Positions 25,038 to 33,114 of a DNA stretch of 45,172 nt are shown here, one piece after another (position 1 is the first letter of the stretch; each line of letters begins with the position of its first letter). The translations under genes were made by a program, and so were the position numbers. This stretch comes from JAQBDA01 sp041301185. Lineage in GTDB: Bacteria; Chloroflexota; Anaerolineae; Anaerolineales; UBA4823. Under the pieces are notes generated by a model that had not been told where the DNA came from, did no database searches, and saw only the letters and a list, made by a program, of their open reading frames with translations. The stretch covers positions 1 through 45,172 of the forward strand of contig JBFYSV010000217.1 in NCBI GenBank assembly GCA_041301185.1, in the 5' to 3' direction.

Positions 25038-25490
25038 ATGTCGCTGGCGAGTATTTTTTCTAATCAAGTCCTGTGGGTGGGTTTAGCAGCCTGGGCGCTG
25101 GCCCAGATCATCAAAGTGCCTTACTCATACCTCCAAGAAAAGCGCTGGGACTGGTCACTGCTTTTTCGGGCTGGCGGCATGCCAAGCTCTCATGCTGCTC
25201 TGGTGACGGCAATCACGCATGCTGTCGGATTGTATGTTGGCTTTGACGACCCGATGTTCGCCGTCGCCTTCATGATAGCAATGGTGGTGGTCTATGATGC
25301 GACGGGGATTCGCCGCCAGGCAGGCTTGCACGCAGCGCTCATCAATGCGATGATCGATGACCTTGCCAGCGGTCATGTCCTGAAGGGCGAGCAATTGTTG
25401 GAGGTGCTGGGGCATACGCCATTGGAAGCCCTGGCTGGAGTGGTCATGGGGTTGATCGTGGCTCAAGGGATGTGGCTTATCTGGCCTTAA
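25038..25490 (+). CDS. Divergent PAP2-like membrane protein (DUF212)
   Basis: A 151-residue integral membrane protein of the DUF212/'divergent PAP2' family. It has the hallmark GGMPSSHAALVTAITHAVG (about residues 44-63), followed by DATGIRRQAGLHAALIN and LGHTPLEALAGVVMG. The family resembles acid phosphatase/vanadium haloperoxidase proteins, but most members are uncharacterised. ATG 25038 sits directly after the xseB stop. It converges with murJ, leaving six bases between them. Confidence 0.88.
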   Translation: MSLASIFSNQVLWVGLAAWALAQIIKVPYSYLQEKRWDWSLLFRAGGMPSSHAALVTAITHAVGLYVGFDDPMFAVAFMIAMVVVYDATGIRRQAGLHAALINAMIDDLASGHVLKGEQLLEVLGHTPLEALAGVVMGLIVAQGMWLIWP

Positions 25491-25496
25491 CCCGGA

Positions 25497-27071
25497 TCAG
25501 CGGCGCAAACGACGCTGCACCTCGCTAACCACCAGACGAACCTCTCGGATCCCAACTGAGAGCGCAATGAGGATAAAGAGTGCACCTCCGATTAGCGCCC
25601 CACCAATCGCGATAAGCCAGCCGGGTTGGTCTTGAGTCAGCTGCAACCATACCCATAACCCAGCTGACATACCCAAAGTTGCAACGACAGTCTGCCATAG
25701 GGCGGGCATGATCTCCCCCCAACTGATTCCGGTTAGCTTGCGAGACATCAAGAAAAGCAAGGCGAGCATCTCCAGGGTAGTTGCCAGGGAGTTTGCCAGC
25801 GCCAGACCTCCATGGGGTGCCCAGCCCATCCTGGTGAATAAATTGGAAAACCCAATGCTAAAAATGACATTCAAGCTCATTGCTGCCACACCGACCAAAA
25901 CCGGGGTAAGTGTATTGTGCAGGGCATAGAATGCCCGGGATAAAATCTCCACAACCGAGTGACCCAACAACCCAACCCCATACCACAACAATGCCCAGGC
26001 TACCAGGTGGGTGGATTGCGCGTCGAATTCGCCACGCTCGAAGAGCATGCTGATAATGGGAACGCGTAGCAAGACCAGCCCCAGGCTGGCAGGCAGGGAA
26101 AGCAGCAATATGCCCCGTAGGGTAGCTGCCAGCGAGTTGCGCATTTGGCTGACCTCACCCCGGGACACCTGGGCAGAGAAAGTAGGCAGGGCGGCAATGG
26201 CAATCGCCTGGGCGATCACTACCTGGGGCATGGTCATAATCGCCCAAGCGTACTTGATTGAGGTCAGGCTGCCCACGGGTTGACCGGTAGCCAGGACGGT
26301 ATTCACCAGGAAGTTGATCTGAACGGCAGCCACACCCAGGAGCCGCGGCCCCATCAACCGGCCTACTTCCCTTACCGCTGGAAAATGCAATCCCAGGCTT
26401 GAAAAATATTGCCGTCCTGGCAATCTCACCAGTGATGGAATCTGTACACCCAGGTGCAGGCATGCGCCGATGACAGCCCCCCAGGCAAGCCCGTAGATAC
26501 CCATAGAAGGCGAGAGAAATATCACGCCAAAGATCATGCCGAGCCAGTACATGGATGGAGCCAGCGCAGGCCAGAGAAATACTCGGTGCGCGTTGAGCAT
26601 CCCCATTAAAAGACCGCTCAAGCCAAAGATTGTTGGGGCAATCAGCAAGATCCTCAACAGGTCGGTGGTCAGGGCTTGTTGCTGGGGGCTGAACTCTGGA
26701 GCCAGAATATGGCTCACGATCTGGGGAGCCAGAAAGGCGGATAAAAGGCAAAAAACGGAAAGTACCAGCAGGATGATGTTCGCAATCGCAGAGGTCAGGT
26801 ACCAGGCATGCCTGCGTTCACCCTTGGCGAGATAATCTGTCACAGTGGGAACAAAAGCTGAGGCTAATGCCCCGCCTGCGATCAAGCTGAAGAGGATATC
26901 GGGGAAGGTGGATGCAGCGTTGTAAGCATCGATGACATCCTGGGTGCCGAACTCACGTGAAACCAGGATTTGGCGAACCAGACCGACCAGGTTGCTCAAA
27001 ATGAACGCTGCCATTACCGTGCTGGCGGCGCGGGCAATCTGGCGGTTTGCAGAGGAAGGTGGACTGTTCAC
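25497..27071 (-). CDS. murJ: Lipid II flippase MurJ/MviN
   Basis: A 524-residue polytopic protein (about 14 membrane segments) of the MurJ/MviN family, which exports lipid II for peptidoglycan synthesis. It has the characteristic N-terminus IARAASTVMAAFILSNLVGLVRQ, DAYNAASTFPDILFSLIAGGALASAFVP, and a mid-protein VPIISMLFERGEFDAQSTHLVAWAL. The start at 27071 is GTG. A TATAAT lies at 27085-27080, only about nine nt before this GTG, so the mRNA may have almost no 5' leader. Its start region faces the SOS-type promoter of the ATL gene. Confidence 0.93.
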   Translation of the reverse strand: MNSPPSSANRQIARAASTVMAAFILSNLVGLVRQILVSREFGTQDVIDAYNAASTFPDILFSLIAGGALASAFVPTVTDYLAKGERRHAWYLTSAIANIILLVLSVFCLLSAFLAPQIVSHILAPEFSPQQQALTTDLLRILLIAPTIFGLSGLLMGMLNAHRVFLWPALAPSMYWLGMIFGVIFLSPSMGIYGLAWGAVIGACLHLGVQIPSLVRLPGRQYFSSLGLHFPAVREVGRLMGPRLLGVAAVQINFLVNTVLATGQPVGSLTSIKYAWAIMTMPQVVIAQAIAIAALPTFSAQVSRGEVSQMRNSLAATLRGILLLSLPASLGLVLLRVPIISMLFERGEFDAQSTHLVAWALLWYGVGLLGHSVVEILSRAFYALHNTLTPVLVGVAAMSLNVIFSIGFSNLFTRMGWAPHGGLALANSLATTLEMLALLFLMSRKLTGISWGEIMPALWQTVVATLGMSAGLWVWLQLTQDQPGWLIAIGGALIGGALFILIALSVGIREVRLVVSEVQRRLRR

Positions 27072-27113
27072 GCAGGTGAATTATATCTTAGGAGTGTATT
27101 TTTCGACGAACGC

Positions 27114-27142
27114 TTGACATAGAACAAATGTTCGTGTATATT
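27114..27142 (+). promoter_or_regulatory. Consensus promoter with embedded LexA-type box (ATL-VOC operon)
   Basis: TTGACA (27114-27119), a 17-nt spacer and TATATT (27137-27142). Inside the spacer, GAAC-AAAT-GTTC (27122-27133) is a perfect inverted repeat matching the GAAC-N4-GTTC LexA box of Gram-positive-type SOS systems. A repressor here would block RNA polymerase directly. The ATL start at 27181 follows after an AATGGAGGTG ribosome site. Confidence 0.8.
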
Positions 27143-27180
27143 ATGGCAAGAGCCTATTTACACCAGAATGGAGGTGCGAG

Positions 27181-27597
27181 ATGAAATATGCTTCTCCACA
27201 AAATCGAGCTGTATTTAACCAGACGGTGTGGCAAACCGTTCGGCAGATTCCCCCTGGCAATATTGCTACCTATGGACAAATCGCTGCCTTGATTCCCCCT
27301 CCACCCGGCATGAGTTTCCAGGATTATCGAGCCTGGGGAGCTCGCTGGGTCGGCGCGGCAATGGCAGCCTGCCCTGAAGATGTGCCCTGGCAGCGGGTGG
27401 TAAATTCACAGGGTAAGATCAGCCTGCGTCCCGGCGGTGGCTACGAAATCCAACACCAATTGCTGGAGCAGGAGGGCATCACCTTTGACGAACAGGATCG
27501 TATTCATTTGAAACGGCATCAATGGGAAGGTCCGGGGATAGATTGGCTGCGCGAGCACCATATGCTTCCCGTTGACCCAACCAAAGGAGATGGTTAG
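27181..27597 (+). CDS. Alkyltransferase-like protein (ATL, MGMT family without catalytic Cys)
   Basis: A 138-residue member of the O6-alkylguanine alkyltransferase family. The NQTVWQTVRQIPPGNIATYGQIAALI segment is the family helix-turn-helix. Where true MGMT has PCHRV, this has PWQRVV with Trp70 replacing the alkyl-acceptor Cys. That is the hallmark of ATL proteins, which bind O6-alkylguanine and hand it to nucleotide excision repair instead of repairing it. It is first in an operon behind a LexA-box promoter. The next gene starts directly at its stop (TAGATG), with AAGGAG inside this gene's end. Confidence 0.9.
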   Translation: MKYASPQNRAVFNQTVWQTVRQIPPGNIATYGQIAALIPPPPGMSFQDYRAWGARWVGAAMAACPEDVPWQRVVNSQGKISLRPGGGYEIQHQLLEQEGITFDEQDRIHLKRHQWEGPGIDWLREHHMLPVDPTKGDG

Positions 27598-28563
27598 ATG
27601 GCGACGAAATACCATATCAATCCCAGGTTCCGCGCCTACGGCAAAGCACGGATCGACGTCACCCGGCGGGCAAGAAACGAGCAAGAATGGCAGAACCAGT
27701 GGCGGGAGCCGATGAACGATTTCCCTTTTTCTTCCGGAGCGGGTTGGCAGTTTTGTTTTGAATACAGGGTTGATGATTTTGCGGCTGAGGTAGGCTTCTT
27801 TATTGATGTCCTCGGGTTTCCGGTGAGAGCATTCTCACCCAGCTATGCCCAGTTCATCAGCCCAGGTGGGGAGATTTGTTTCAGCGTGCTGGCTACCAAC
27901 GAGGGGGAAGAAAGCACGCCGCCAGATTCGATTCGCCTGTACCTGAATGTGCACAATTTCCAGCAGGCATCCAAAGAGTTAATCCGCCGGGGGATTGCTT
28001 ACGAGTCTATTCCCGGAGCGGAGCTTGGCGGTCCGGCTCTACAAACGGGCTATTTCCGATCGCCGCACGGCGTGCGCATCGAGTTGTGGAATGAAGCAGG
28101 AACGGATACGAGATGTCAAGAAGACGGGGTAGTAGTATCTGATGCGGAAACCCTGTCCGATCAAGATACGGACAGGCTGATCGACGAACTGCTTGGGTTA
28201 TCCGATCCTAGAAATCAATCCGGTAAAGATTGTGAAGAGGAGTCGGTTCGATCTGAAATGTCCAGCGAGGCGGATCTCGAGACAGAGATTGATGATATTG
28301 CCCTGGAGGACGATGATGCCAGCGATGATTCCAGTGAGATTAGCCGGCTAGTTGACGAATCGCACCAACCCGGCAGCCGGTCGCATGGCACTTCGGTTGC
28401 CTGGGGCGCAGACCGTCAGGCGCTCTTTCCAACCCAGAGCAGGCGTCCGGCAGAATCGACCCAGCGGAAAGGCTTAGCTTCCTGGCCTGCAATGAACGAC
28501 CAGAAAACACCTGAGCTGACTTACCAGGAAATCGATGATGATTTACCGGAGGATGACATATAA
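27598..28563 (+). CDS. VOC (glyoxalase/bleomycin-resistance fold) protein with acidic C-terminal tail
   Basis: A 321-residue protein. Residues 1-40 are basic and Arg-rich. Residues about 50-166 form a VOC domain (FCFEYRVDDFAAEVGFFIDVLGF and the closing GYFRSPHGVRIELW). Residues from about 170 to 321 are low-complexity and rich in Asp, Glu and Ser, likely disordered. The VOC superfamily includes bleomycin-binding proteins, glyoxalases and dioxygenases; which activity applies here is unknown. It starts immediately at the ATL stop codon, so it is co-expressed under the LexA-type promoter. The long acidic tail is unusual for a VOC protein. Confidence 0.8.
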   Translation: MATKYHINPRFRAYGKARIDVTRRARNEQEWQNQWREPMNDFPFSSGAGWQFCFEYRVDDFAAEVGFFIDVLGFPVRAFSPSYAQFISPGGEICFSVLATNEGEESTPPDSIRLYLNVHNFQQASKELIRRGIAYESIPGAELGGPALQTGYFRSPHGVRIELWNEAGTDTRCQEDGVVVSDAETLSDQDTDRLIDELLGLSDPRNQSGKDCEEESVRSEMSSEADLETEIDDIALEDDDASDDSSEISRLVDESHQPGSRSHGTSVAWGADRQALFPTQSRRPAESTQRKGLASWPAMNDQKTPELTYQEIDDDLPEDDI

Positions 28564-28758
28564 TTTCTTTCCTCTTGTGTGATCAACATGACAGACCCAA
28601 AATAGTATTTCTTTCATCCACTGACTACTGATAGATGGCATGATCTTGAACTCTTATTCGTTCAGCGCGGTGCAGCGGGAGGCTGTTGGTGCACGGGGTA
28701 GCGCTGCAAGCGGTCTGAGTTTGAGCAGAATAAACACTAAGATGACTAGGAGGTATGC

Positions 28759-29325
28759 ATGCTTACCCGTTGTGCCTGGGCAGGTACTGACCCGCTGTAT
28801 GTTGCATATCATGACATGGAATGGGGGGTTCCGGTGCACGATGATCGGCTGCTGTTTGAGTTTTTAATCCTGGAGGGAGCACAGGCAGGCTTAAGCTGGT
28901 CTACAATCTTGAAGAAGCGTGAAAATTATCGTGCTGCATTTGATGGCTTCGATGCGAGAAGGATCGCTCTGTACGATCAGATAAAAATTGAGGAGCTACT
29001 CACCGATGCAGGGATCGTGCGCAACCGCCGCAAAATTGAAGCAACCATCGGAAATGCCAGGGCGTTATTACAGGTTCAGGAGGAATTTGGCAGTTTCGAT
29101 ACGTATATCTGGGGATTTGTTGGTGGCAAGCCAATCCAGAATACCTGGCGGTCACTGGTAGAAATCCCAGCGAATACACCCCAATCCGACCGGATGAGTA
29201 AAGATCTACTCCATCGAGGATTCAAATTTGTTGGCAGTACCATTTGCTATGCCTACATGCAGGCAGTAGGTATGGTCAATGACCATACCGTAGATTGTTT
29301 CCGCCACGCTCAGCTCTCCGGTTGA
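28759..29325 (+). CDS. tag: DNA-3-methyladenine glycosylase I
   Basis: A 188-residue Tag glycosylase, which excises 3-methyladenine. It has the zinc-binding N-terminus CAWAGTDPLYVAYHDMEWG, LLFEFLILEGAQAGLSWSTIL with the catalytic Glu region, KKRENYRAAFDGFD, and the late zinc His/Cys part VNDHTVDCFRH. AGGAGG lies five nt upstream of ATG 28759. It is separated from the VOC gene by 195 nt with no clear promoter found there, but belongs to the same alkylation-repair neighbourhood. Confidence 0.95.
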   Translation: MLTRCAWAGTDPLYVAYHDMEWGVPVHDDRLLFEFLILEGAQAGLSWSTILKKRENYRAAFDGFDARRIALYDQIKIEELLTDAGIVRNRRKIEATIGNARALLQVQEEFGSFDTYIWGFVGGKPIQNTWRSLVEIPANTPQSDRMSKDLLHRGFKFVGSTICYAYMQAVGMVNDHTVDCFRHAQLSG

Positions 29326-29361
29326 CCGGATACCTGAGATTCACACTCGATTAAGACATAC

Positions 29362-29397
29362 GGGGGTTGTCGGTGGGGTATGCCACCTGCAACCCCC
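29362..29397 (+). repeat. Strong hairpin downstream of tag
   Basis: GGGGGTTG (29362-29369) pairs with CAACCCCC (29390-29397), and a GGTGG/CCACC pair extends the stem inward. It may end the tag transcript, but only a scattered ATATATACTCTTT follows, not a clean T-run. It may also belong to the leader of the downstream ABC operon. Confidence 0.55.
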
Positions 29398-29442
29398 ATA
29401 TATACTCTTTCTGGCAAAAGCTGAAGGGGATGAGAATGGGAT

Positions 29443-29485
29443 GTGATAGAATCACCGAGAGCCGGGTACGCCGCCCCCGGCTCTC
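29443..29485 (+). promoter_or_regulatory. Two hairpins in the ABC exporter leader, possible cis-regulatory RNA
   Basis: A small GTGAT/ATCAC hairpin is followed by a perfect 10-bp stem, GAGAGCCGGG (29457-29466) with CCCGGCTCTC (29476-29485) and a 9-nt loop. An AAGGAGG (about 29489-29495) follows with no start codon nearby. No known riboswitch consensus was recognised. It lies about 130 nt upstream of the ABC ATPase. Confidence 0.45.
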
Positions 29486-29616
29486 TCTAAGGAGGAGAAG
29501 AAGAGAAATCGCCCTTCAATTGTTATCTTATCAAAGGTGGCGTAAAACTGCTTGACGATTACCCTACGATTACCCTACGCCCTACCAACAAAATTGATGG
29601 TTTTCAAAGGATTACT

Positions 29617-30636
29617 ATGGATTTTGCAATACAAACCGAGCATCTGGGACGTATTTATAAAATCCGGGGCGGAAAGAAGACCGCTCCCAAAGAGTTGGTT
29701 GCCCTGCAGGATATTAAGCTGGAAGTTCGAAAGGGCGAGTTGTTTGGATTGCTTGGTCCGAATGGGGCTGGAAAGACAACCCTGATCAAGATCCTGACAA
29801 CATTGCTGGGTCCATCTTCGGGTTGGGCACGGGTGGCGGGCTATGATGTTGTTAAAGAAGCTAACCGTGTCCGGCCGCGGATCAACATGGTGTCTGGGGG
29901 TGAATCATCGGGATATGGTTTGCTCACTGTGCGCGAGAATTTATGGATGTTTGCCCAGTTTTATGGGATCACCTCAGGGGTGGCAAACAGCCGCATACGT
30001 GAGCTGCTCGAAATCGTAGGGCTGTCTGACCGCAGCAATACTAAATCGTCCGATCTTTCGACAGGCTTGCGTCAAAAAATGAATATCGTGCGCGGCTTCC
30101 TTACTGATCCGGATGTGCTTTTCTTAGACGAGCCGACCCTTGGGTTGGACGTGGGTGCATCCCGCGAGGTGCGTAACTTCGTGCGCAAATGGATTGACGA
30201 GGATCGCGAGCGCACGCTTCTGCTCACAACCCACTATATGATGGAAGCTGATGAGCTATGCGACCGGGTGGCGATTATCAATAAGGGACGGGTGCTGGCA
30301 TGTGATACTCCTTCGGCATTGAAGATCCGCCTGCAACAAGATGCAATTTTCCGTATGGAAGTGAGCTCACTGGATGGCGCAGCGGTTGAACAGTTCGAGC
30401 AGCTGCCCGGTGTGCGCAAGGTAATCCACAGCCCGCAAGATGGCTTTTCAGTGCTGGAAATGATCCTGGCACAAGATGATGTCCTGGCATCCGTAGTTAA
30501 TCTATTGACAATTTCTGACTTGCACATCCTTAACTTGCAGAAACGTGAACCCACCCTGGAGGATGTCTTCGTTGCCCTGGTAGGCACCAGTATGGAAGAG
30601 GTAGAGCAAGCCGGGAGTGAGGAGGTTGAGCAATGA
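29617..30636 (+). CDS. ABC-2 type exporter ATP-binding protein (DrrA/CcmA-like)
   Basis: A 339-residue ATPase. It has Walker A GPNGAGKTT, the signature region LSTGLRQKMNIVRG (LSTGL rather than LSGGQ), Walker B VLFLDEPTLGLD and the H-loop LLTTHYMME. A C-terminal domain with DVFVALVGT is typical of drug- or polysaccharide-export ATPases. The signature deviation LSTG is common in this branch. It starts a three-gene exporter unit with two ABC-2 permeases; its stop overlaps the next start (ATGA). Substrate unknown. Confidence 0.92.
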   Translation: MDFAIQTEHLGRIYKIRGGKKTAPKELVALQDIKLEVRKGELFGLLGPNGAGKTTLIKILTTLLGPSSGWARVAGYDVVKEANRVRPRINMVSGGESSGYGLLTVRENLWMFAQFYGITSGVANSRIRELLEIVGLSDRSNTKSSDLSTGLRQKMNIVRGFLTDPDVLFLDEPTLGLDVGASREVRNFVRKWIDEDRERTLLLTTHYMMEADELCDRVAIINKGRVLACDTPSALKIRLQQDAIFRMEVSSLDGAAVEQFEQLPGVRKVIHSPQDGFSVLEMILAQDDVLASVVNLLTISDLHILNLQKREPTLEDVFVALVGTSMEEVEQAGSEEVEQ

Positions 30637-31505
30637 GCCGGGCTCAATCGGGAGTGAGCGACCCGATTGTTTATCGCCATTTCCGTAAGAACAGCGGAGG
30701 GCGGTTGTTCTTTCAGACTGTTGTGGCTCGCGCCTACCCGCGCTTGATTGGGCAGCAGCGCGAGAAGTCCTGGATGTTTTTTGACGTCTTCTTGCCGCTG
30801 CTAAGTGTAGCCGCGTATGTCTTTGTCTACCGGGCTATCGGTGCTCCAGAAGAATATGTCGGTTTTGTGGTCATTGGGGGGGCCATGACCGCATTTTGGA
30901 TGAACGTGTTGTGGAGCATGTCCAGCCAGCTATATTGGGAGAAGGAACAGGGTAACCTGGCGCTGTATATCATGGCACCCAACTCGATGATGGCAGTCTT
31001 GTTGGGCATGGCAATGGGTGGTCTGGTGGCAACTGCATTAAGGGCGATTGTGATTGTGGTTATTGGTAGCTGGCTATTCGGTGTGCAGTACGAAGTCTCC
31101 AATTACCTGCAGCTCTTTGTTGTCTTTCTCCTGGCGATGATCGCCCTGTATGGTATGGGAATGATGTCTGCTTCAATGTTCTTGTTGCTCAGCCGGGAGG
31201 CGTGGCATCTCTCCAATCTGGCGCAGGAACCGATCTACCTGGTTTCCGGCTTTTTCTTCCCTATCAAAAACCTGAGCTTTTGGGTGGCTTTTTCTGCTTC
31301 ACTGATCCCACTCACACTTGGGTTAGACGCTATGCGCCAGCTTGTCTTCCCTTCCGGCGAGTCGCTGGGGTTTCTATCCGTCAGGGTTGAGATCGCCATA
31401 CTGGTTGGGTTAAGTGTCGTTTTCCTGATTGGTGCTCGCTATCTGCTTGCCTATATGGAGAGGCTTGCCATCCAGGAGGGTCGTCTGACTGAGAGTCGCC
31501 GGTAA
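30633..31505 (+). CDS. ABC-2 type transporter permease
   Basis: A 290-residue permease with six predicted membrane segments and the ABC-2 layout: an N-terminal cytoplasmic helix (AYPRLIGQQREKSWMFFDVFLP) and a late YLVSGFFFPIKNLSFWVAF segment. It overlaps the ATPase gene by four bases. Likely one half of a heterodimeric exporter with the next gene. Confidence 0.9.
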   Translation: MSRAQSGVSDPIVYRHFRKNSGGRLFFQTVVARAYPRLIGQQREKSWMFFDVFLPLLSVAAYVFVYRAIGAPEEYVGFVVIGGAMTAFWMNVLWSMSSQLYWEKEQGNLALYIMAPNSMMAVLLGMAMGGLVATALRAIVIVVIGSWLFGVQYEVSNYLQLFVVFLLAMIALYGMGMMSASMFLLLSREAWHLSNLAQEPIYLVSGFFFPIKNLSFWVAFSASLIPLTLGLDAMRQLVFPSGESLGFLSVRVEIAILVGLSVVFLIGARYLLAYMERLAIQEGRLTESRR

Positions 31506-31570
31506 AGATTGCCGATAGTTTAAAGGGTAGGTAGGACAAGGTTAGGTACGACCGACCGATAAGGTGTTGA

Positions 31571-32455
31571 ATGACCAGTGTAAATCGTGAAGAGTCTGTT
31601 TCAAAAATACCAAAATGGATAAGATCTTTCCGCCTGGCTGCCTGGTTAGGCTGGCAAATTGAATCAAACTGGGCGGACCCATTCTTGTTCGCCATTTATT
31701 CTCTCGTTAAACCCATCTCCGGTGCAGCTATTCTGGTAATCATGTATAGTGTCATTACCGGTGGTGATTTCGAATCTCCCATTTTTCCATATATCTACCT
31801 GGGAAATGCGTTTTATATTTATGTTGGTGCGGTGATGACGGGTATCTCCTGGGCGGTGATTGACGATCGGGAGCACTACAAAACGCTGAAGTATATTTAC
31901 GTTGCGCCCATTCACTTCCCGACCTATCTTCTGGGGCGTGGGGTGGCGCGCTTTATCATTGCCTCTATCTCGGTAGCGGTTGTCATCCTGTTTGGCGTGC
32001 TGTTCCTCAGCTTGAGCATTGACCTGGCTGCGGTTAAATGGCTGTTGTTTATTGCGAGCCTGCTGGTTGGCGTGATCATGCTGGCACTTCTTGGCTTGAT
32101 TTTGGCGGGTATGATGCTGCTTCTGGTGCACCACATGTGGGGACTTGGTGAGGCCGTGGCAGGTGCGCTGTATCTGTTCAGCGGGGCGATATTCCCCCTG
32201 GAAGTTCTGCCGCCATTCTTGCGCTGGATTGGTTATCTACTACCGATTACCTATTGGCTGGAGCTGCTGCGGCGCTCATTGGTCGGTTCGGTAGCCGAGG
32301 CATTCCCCACCTTTGCCGGTTTAACGGATATTGAACTATTCTGGATCCTGTTGGGGTTGACCGTGTTTTATGGTGTCCTGGCATTTGTCGTCTTTCGCGT
32401 ATGCGAGAGCAAGGCGCGCGACCGTGGTCTGATTGATGTTGTGACAAACTATTGA
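31571..32455 (+). CDS. ABC-2 type transporter permease (second subunit)
   Basis: A 294-residue protein with six membrane segments, similar in plan to the preceding permease: an N-terminal RLAAWLGWQIESNWADPFLFAIY segment, IYVGAVMTGISWAVIDDREHYKTLKYIYVAP and LFSGAIFPLEVLPPFLRWIGYLLP near the C-terminus. It follows after 65 nt. The pair with a single ATPase suggests a heterodimeric exporter flanked by DNA-alkylation repair genes; export of a genotoxic or toxic compound is a guess from context only. Confidence 0.9.
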   Translation: MTSVNREESVSKIPKWIRSFRLAAWLGWQIESNWADPFLFAIYSLVKPISGAAILVIMYSVITGGDFESPIFPYIYLGNAFYIYVGAVMTGISWAVIDDREHYKTLKYIYVAPIHFPTYLLGRGVARFIIASISVAVVILFGVLFLSLSIDLAAVKWLLFIASLLVGVIMLALLGLILAGMMLLLVHHMWGLGEAVAGALYLFSGAIFPLEVLPPFLRWIGYLLPITYWLELLRRSLVGSVAEAFPTFAGLTDIELFWILLGLTVFYGVLAFVVFRVCESKARDRGLIDVVTNY

Positions 32456-32499
32456 GATCGTAAACTGAAATCCAGGGAAGGTCGTCAGGACTCGATGCC

Positions 32500-33033
32500 A
32501 TGAGCACTCATACTGAAAAGACAGCTTGGATAGGGGAAACCCAGGCAACGCCGCTAGGCGAGGTCTGGGTGGCTTTTTCATCGGGGGGGATTGTCGCTGT
32601 GGATTTCCCTGCTAACCAGGCATTGTTCTCACAACGCTTGAAGCGCAAGGGGTATACTGAAATTGTTTATGATCCTGGGACGGTTGAACCTGCCCTGGCG
32701 CAAATCGTAGAGTATCTGCAAGGTAAGCGGCATAATTTCGATCTGCATATTGATTGGTCTGTAATGACGCCTTTCCAGTCTCAAGCGCTGAAGGCTACCT
32801 CTGCCATTCCTTACGGGCAGACTGTCAGTTACAATGAGATTGCCCGCCGCATCGGGCGACCCAGGGCAGCGCGAGCAGTTGGGCGCGCCCAGGCAACCAA
32901 TCCGATGCCCCTGGTGATCCCCTGCCACCGAGTGCTGGGTACTGACGGTAAGCTGCACGGCTATGGTGCAGGCGATGGTTTGGCAACTAAGACCTGGCTC
33001 TTGCAGTTAGAGGCCAGCAATTCAGTGAATTAG
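32500..33033 (+). CDS. ogt: Methylated-DNA--[protein]-cysteine S-methyltransferase
   Basis: A 177-residue MGMT that removes O6-alkyl groups from guanine by suicide transfer to cysteine. It has the helix-turn-helix region ATSAIPYGQTVSYNEIARRIGRPRAARAVGRA, then IPCHRVLGTDGKLHGYGAG with acceptor Cys142. This is the catalytically complete counterpart of the ATL protein about 5 kb upstream. It has no LexA box in the 44 nt before it and is spaced as the last gene of the ABC exporter run. Confidence 0.95.
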   Translation: MSTHTEKTAWIGETQATPLGEVWVAFSSGGIVAVDFPANQALFSQRLKRKGYTEIVYDPGTVEPALAQIVEYLQGKRHNFDLHIDWSVMTPFQSQALKATSAIPYGQTVSYNEIARRIGRPRAARAVGRAQATNPMPLVIPCHRVLGTDGKLHGYGAGDGLATKTWLLQLEASNSVN

Positions 33034-33114
33034 CGTTTTTCGGGCGAAAGGTTCCCCGGAAAATGATTACCCTGAATACGTAAGCCGAACACTTTAACCC
33101 AAATGGAGGAGAAT

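Noticed and set aside
28648..28663. A second LexA box before tag (GAAC and GTTC half-sites).
   Set aside because: The half-sites are eight bases apart, not four, so they do not match the box seen at 27122-27133.
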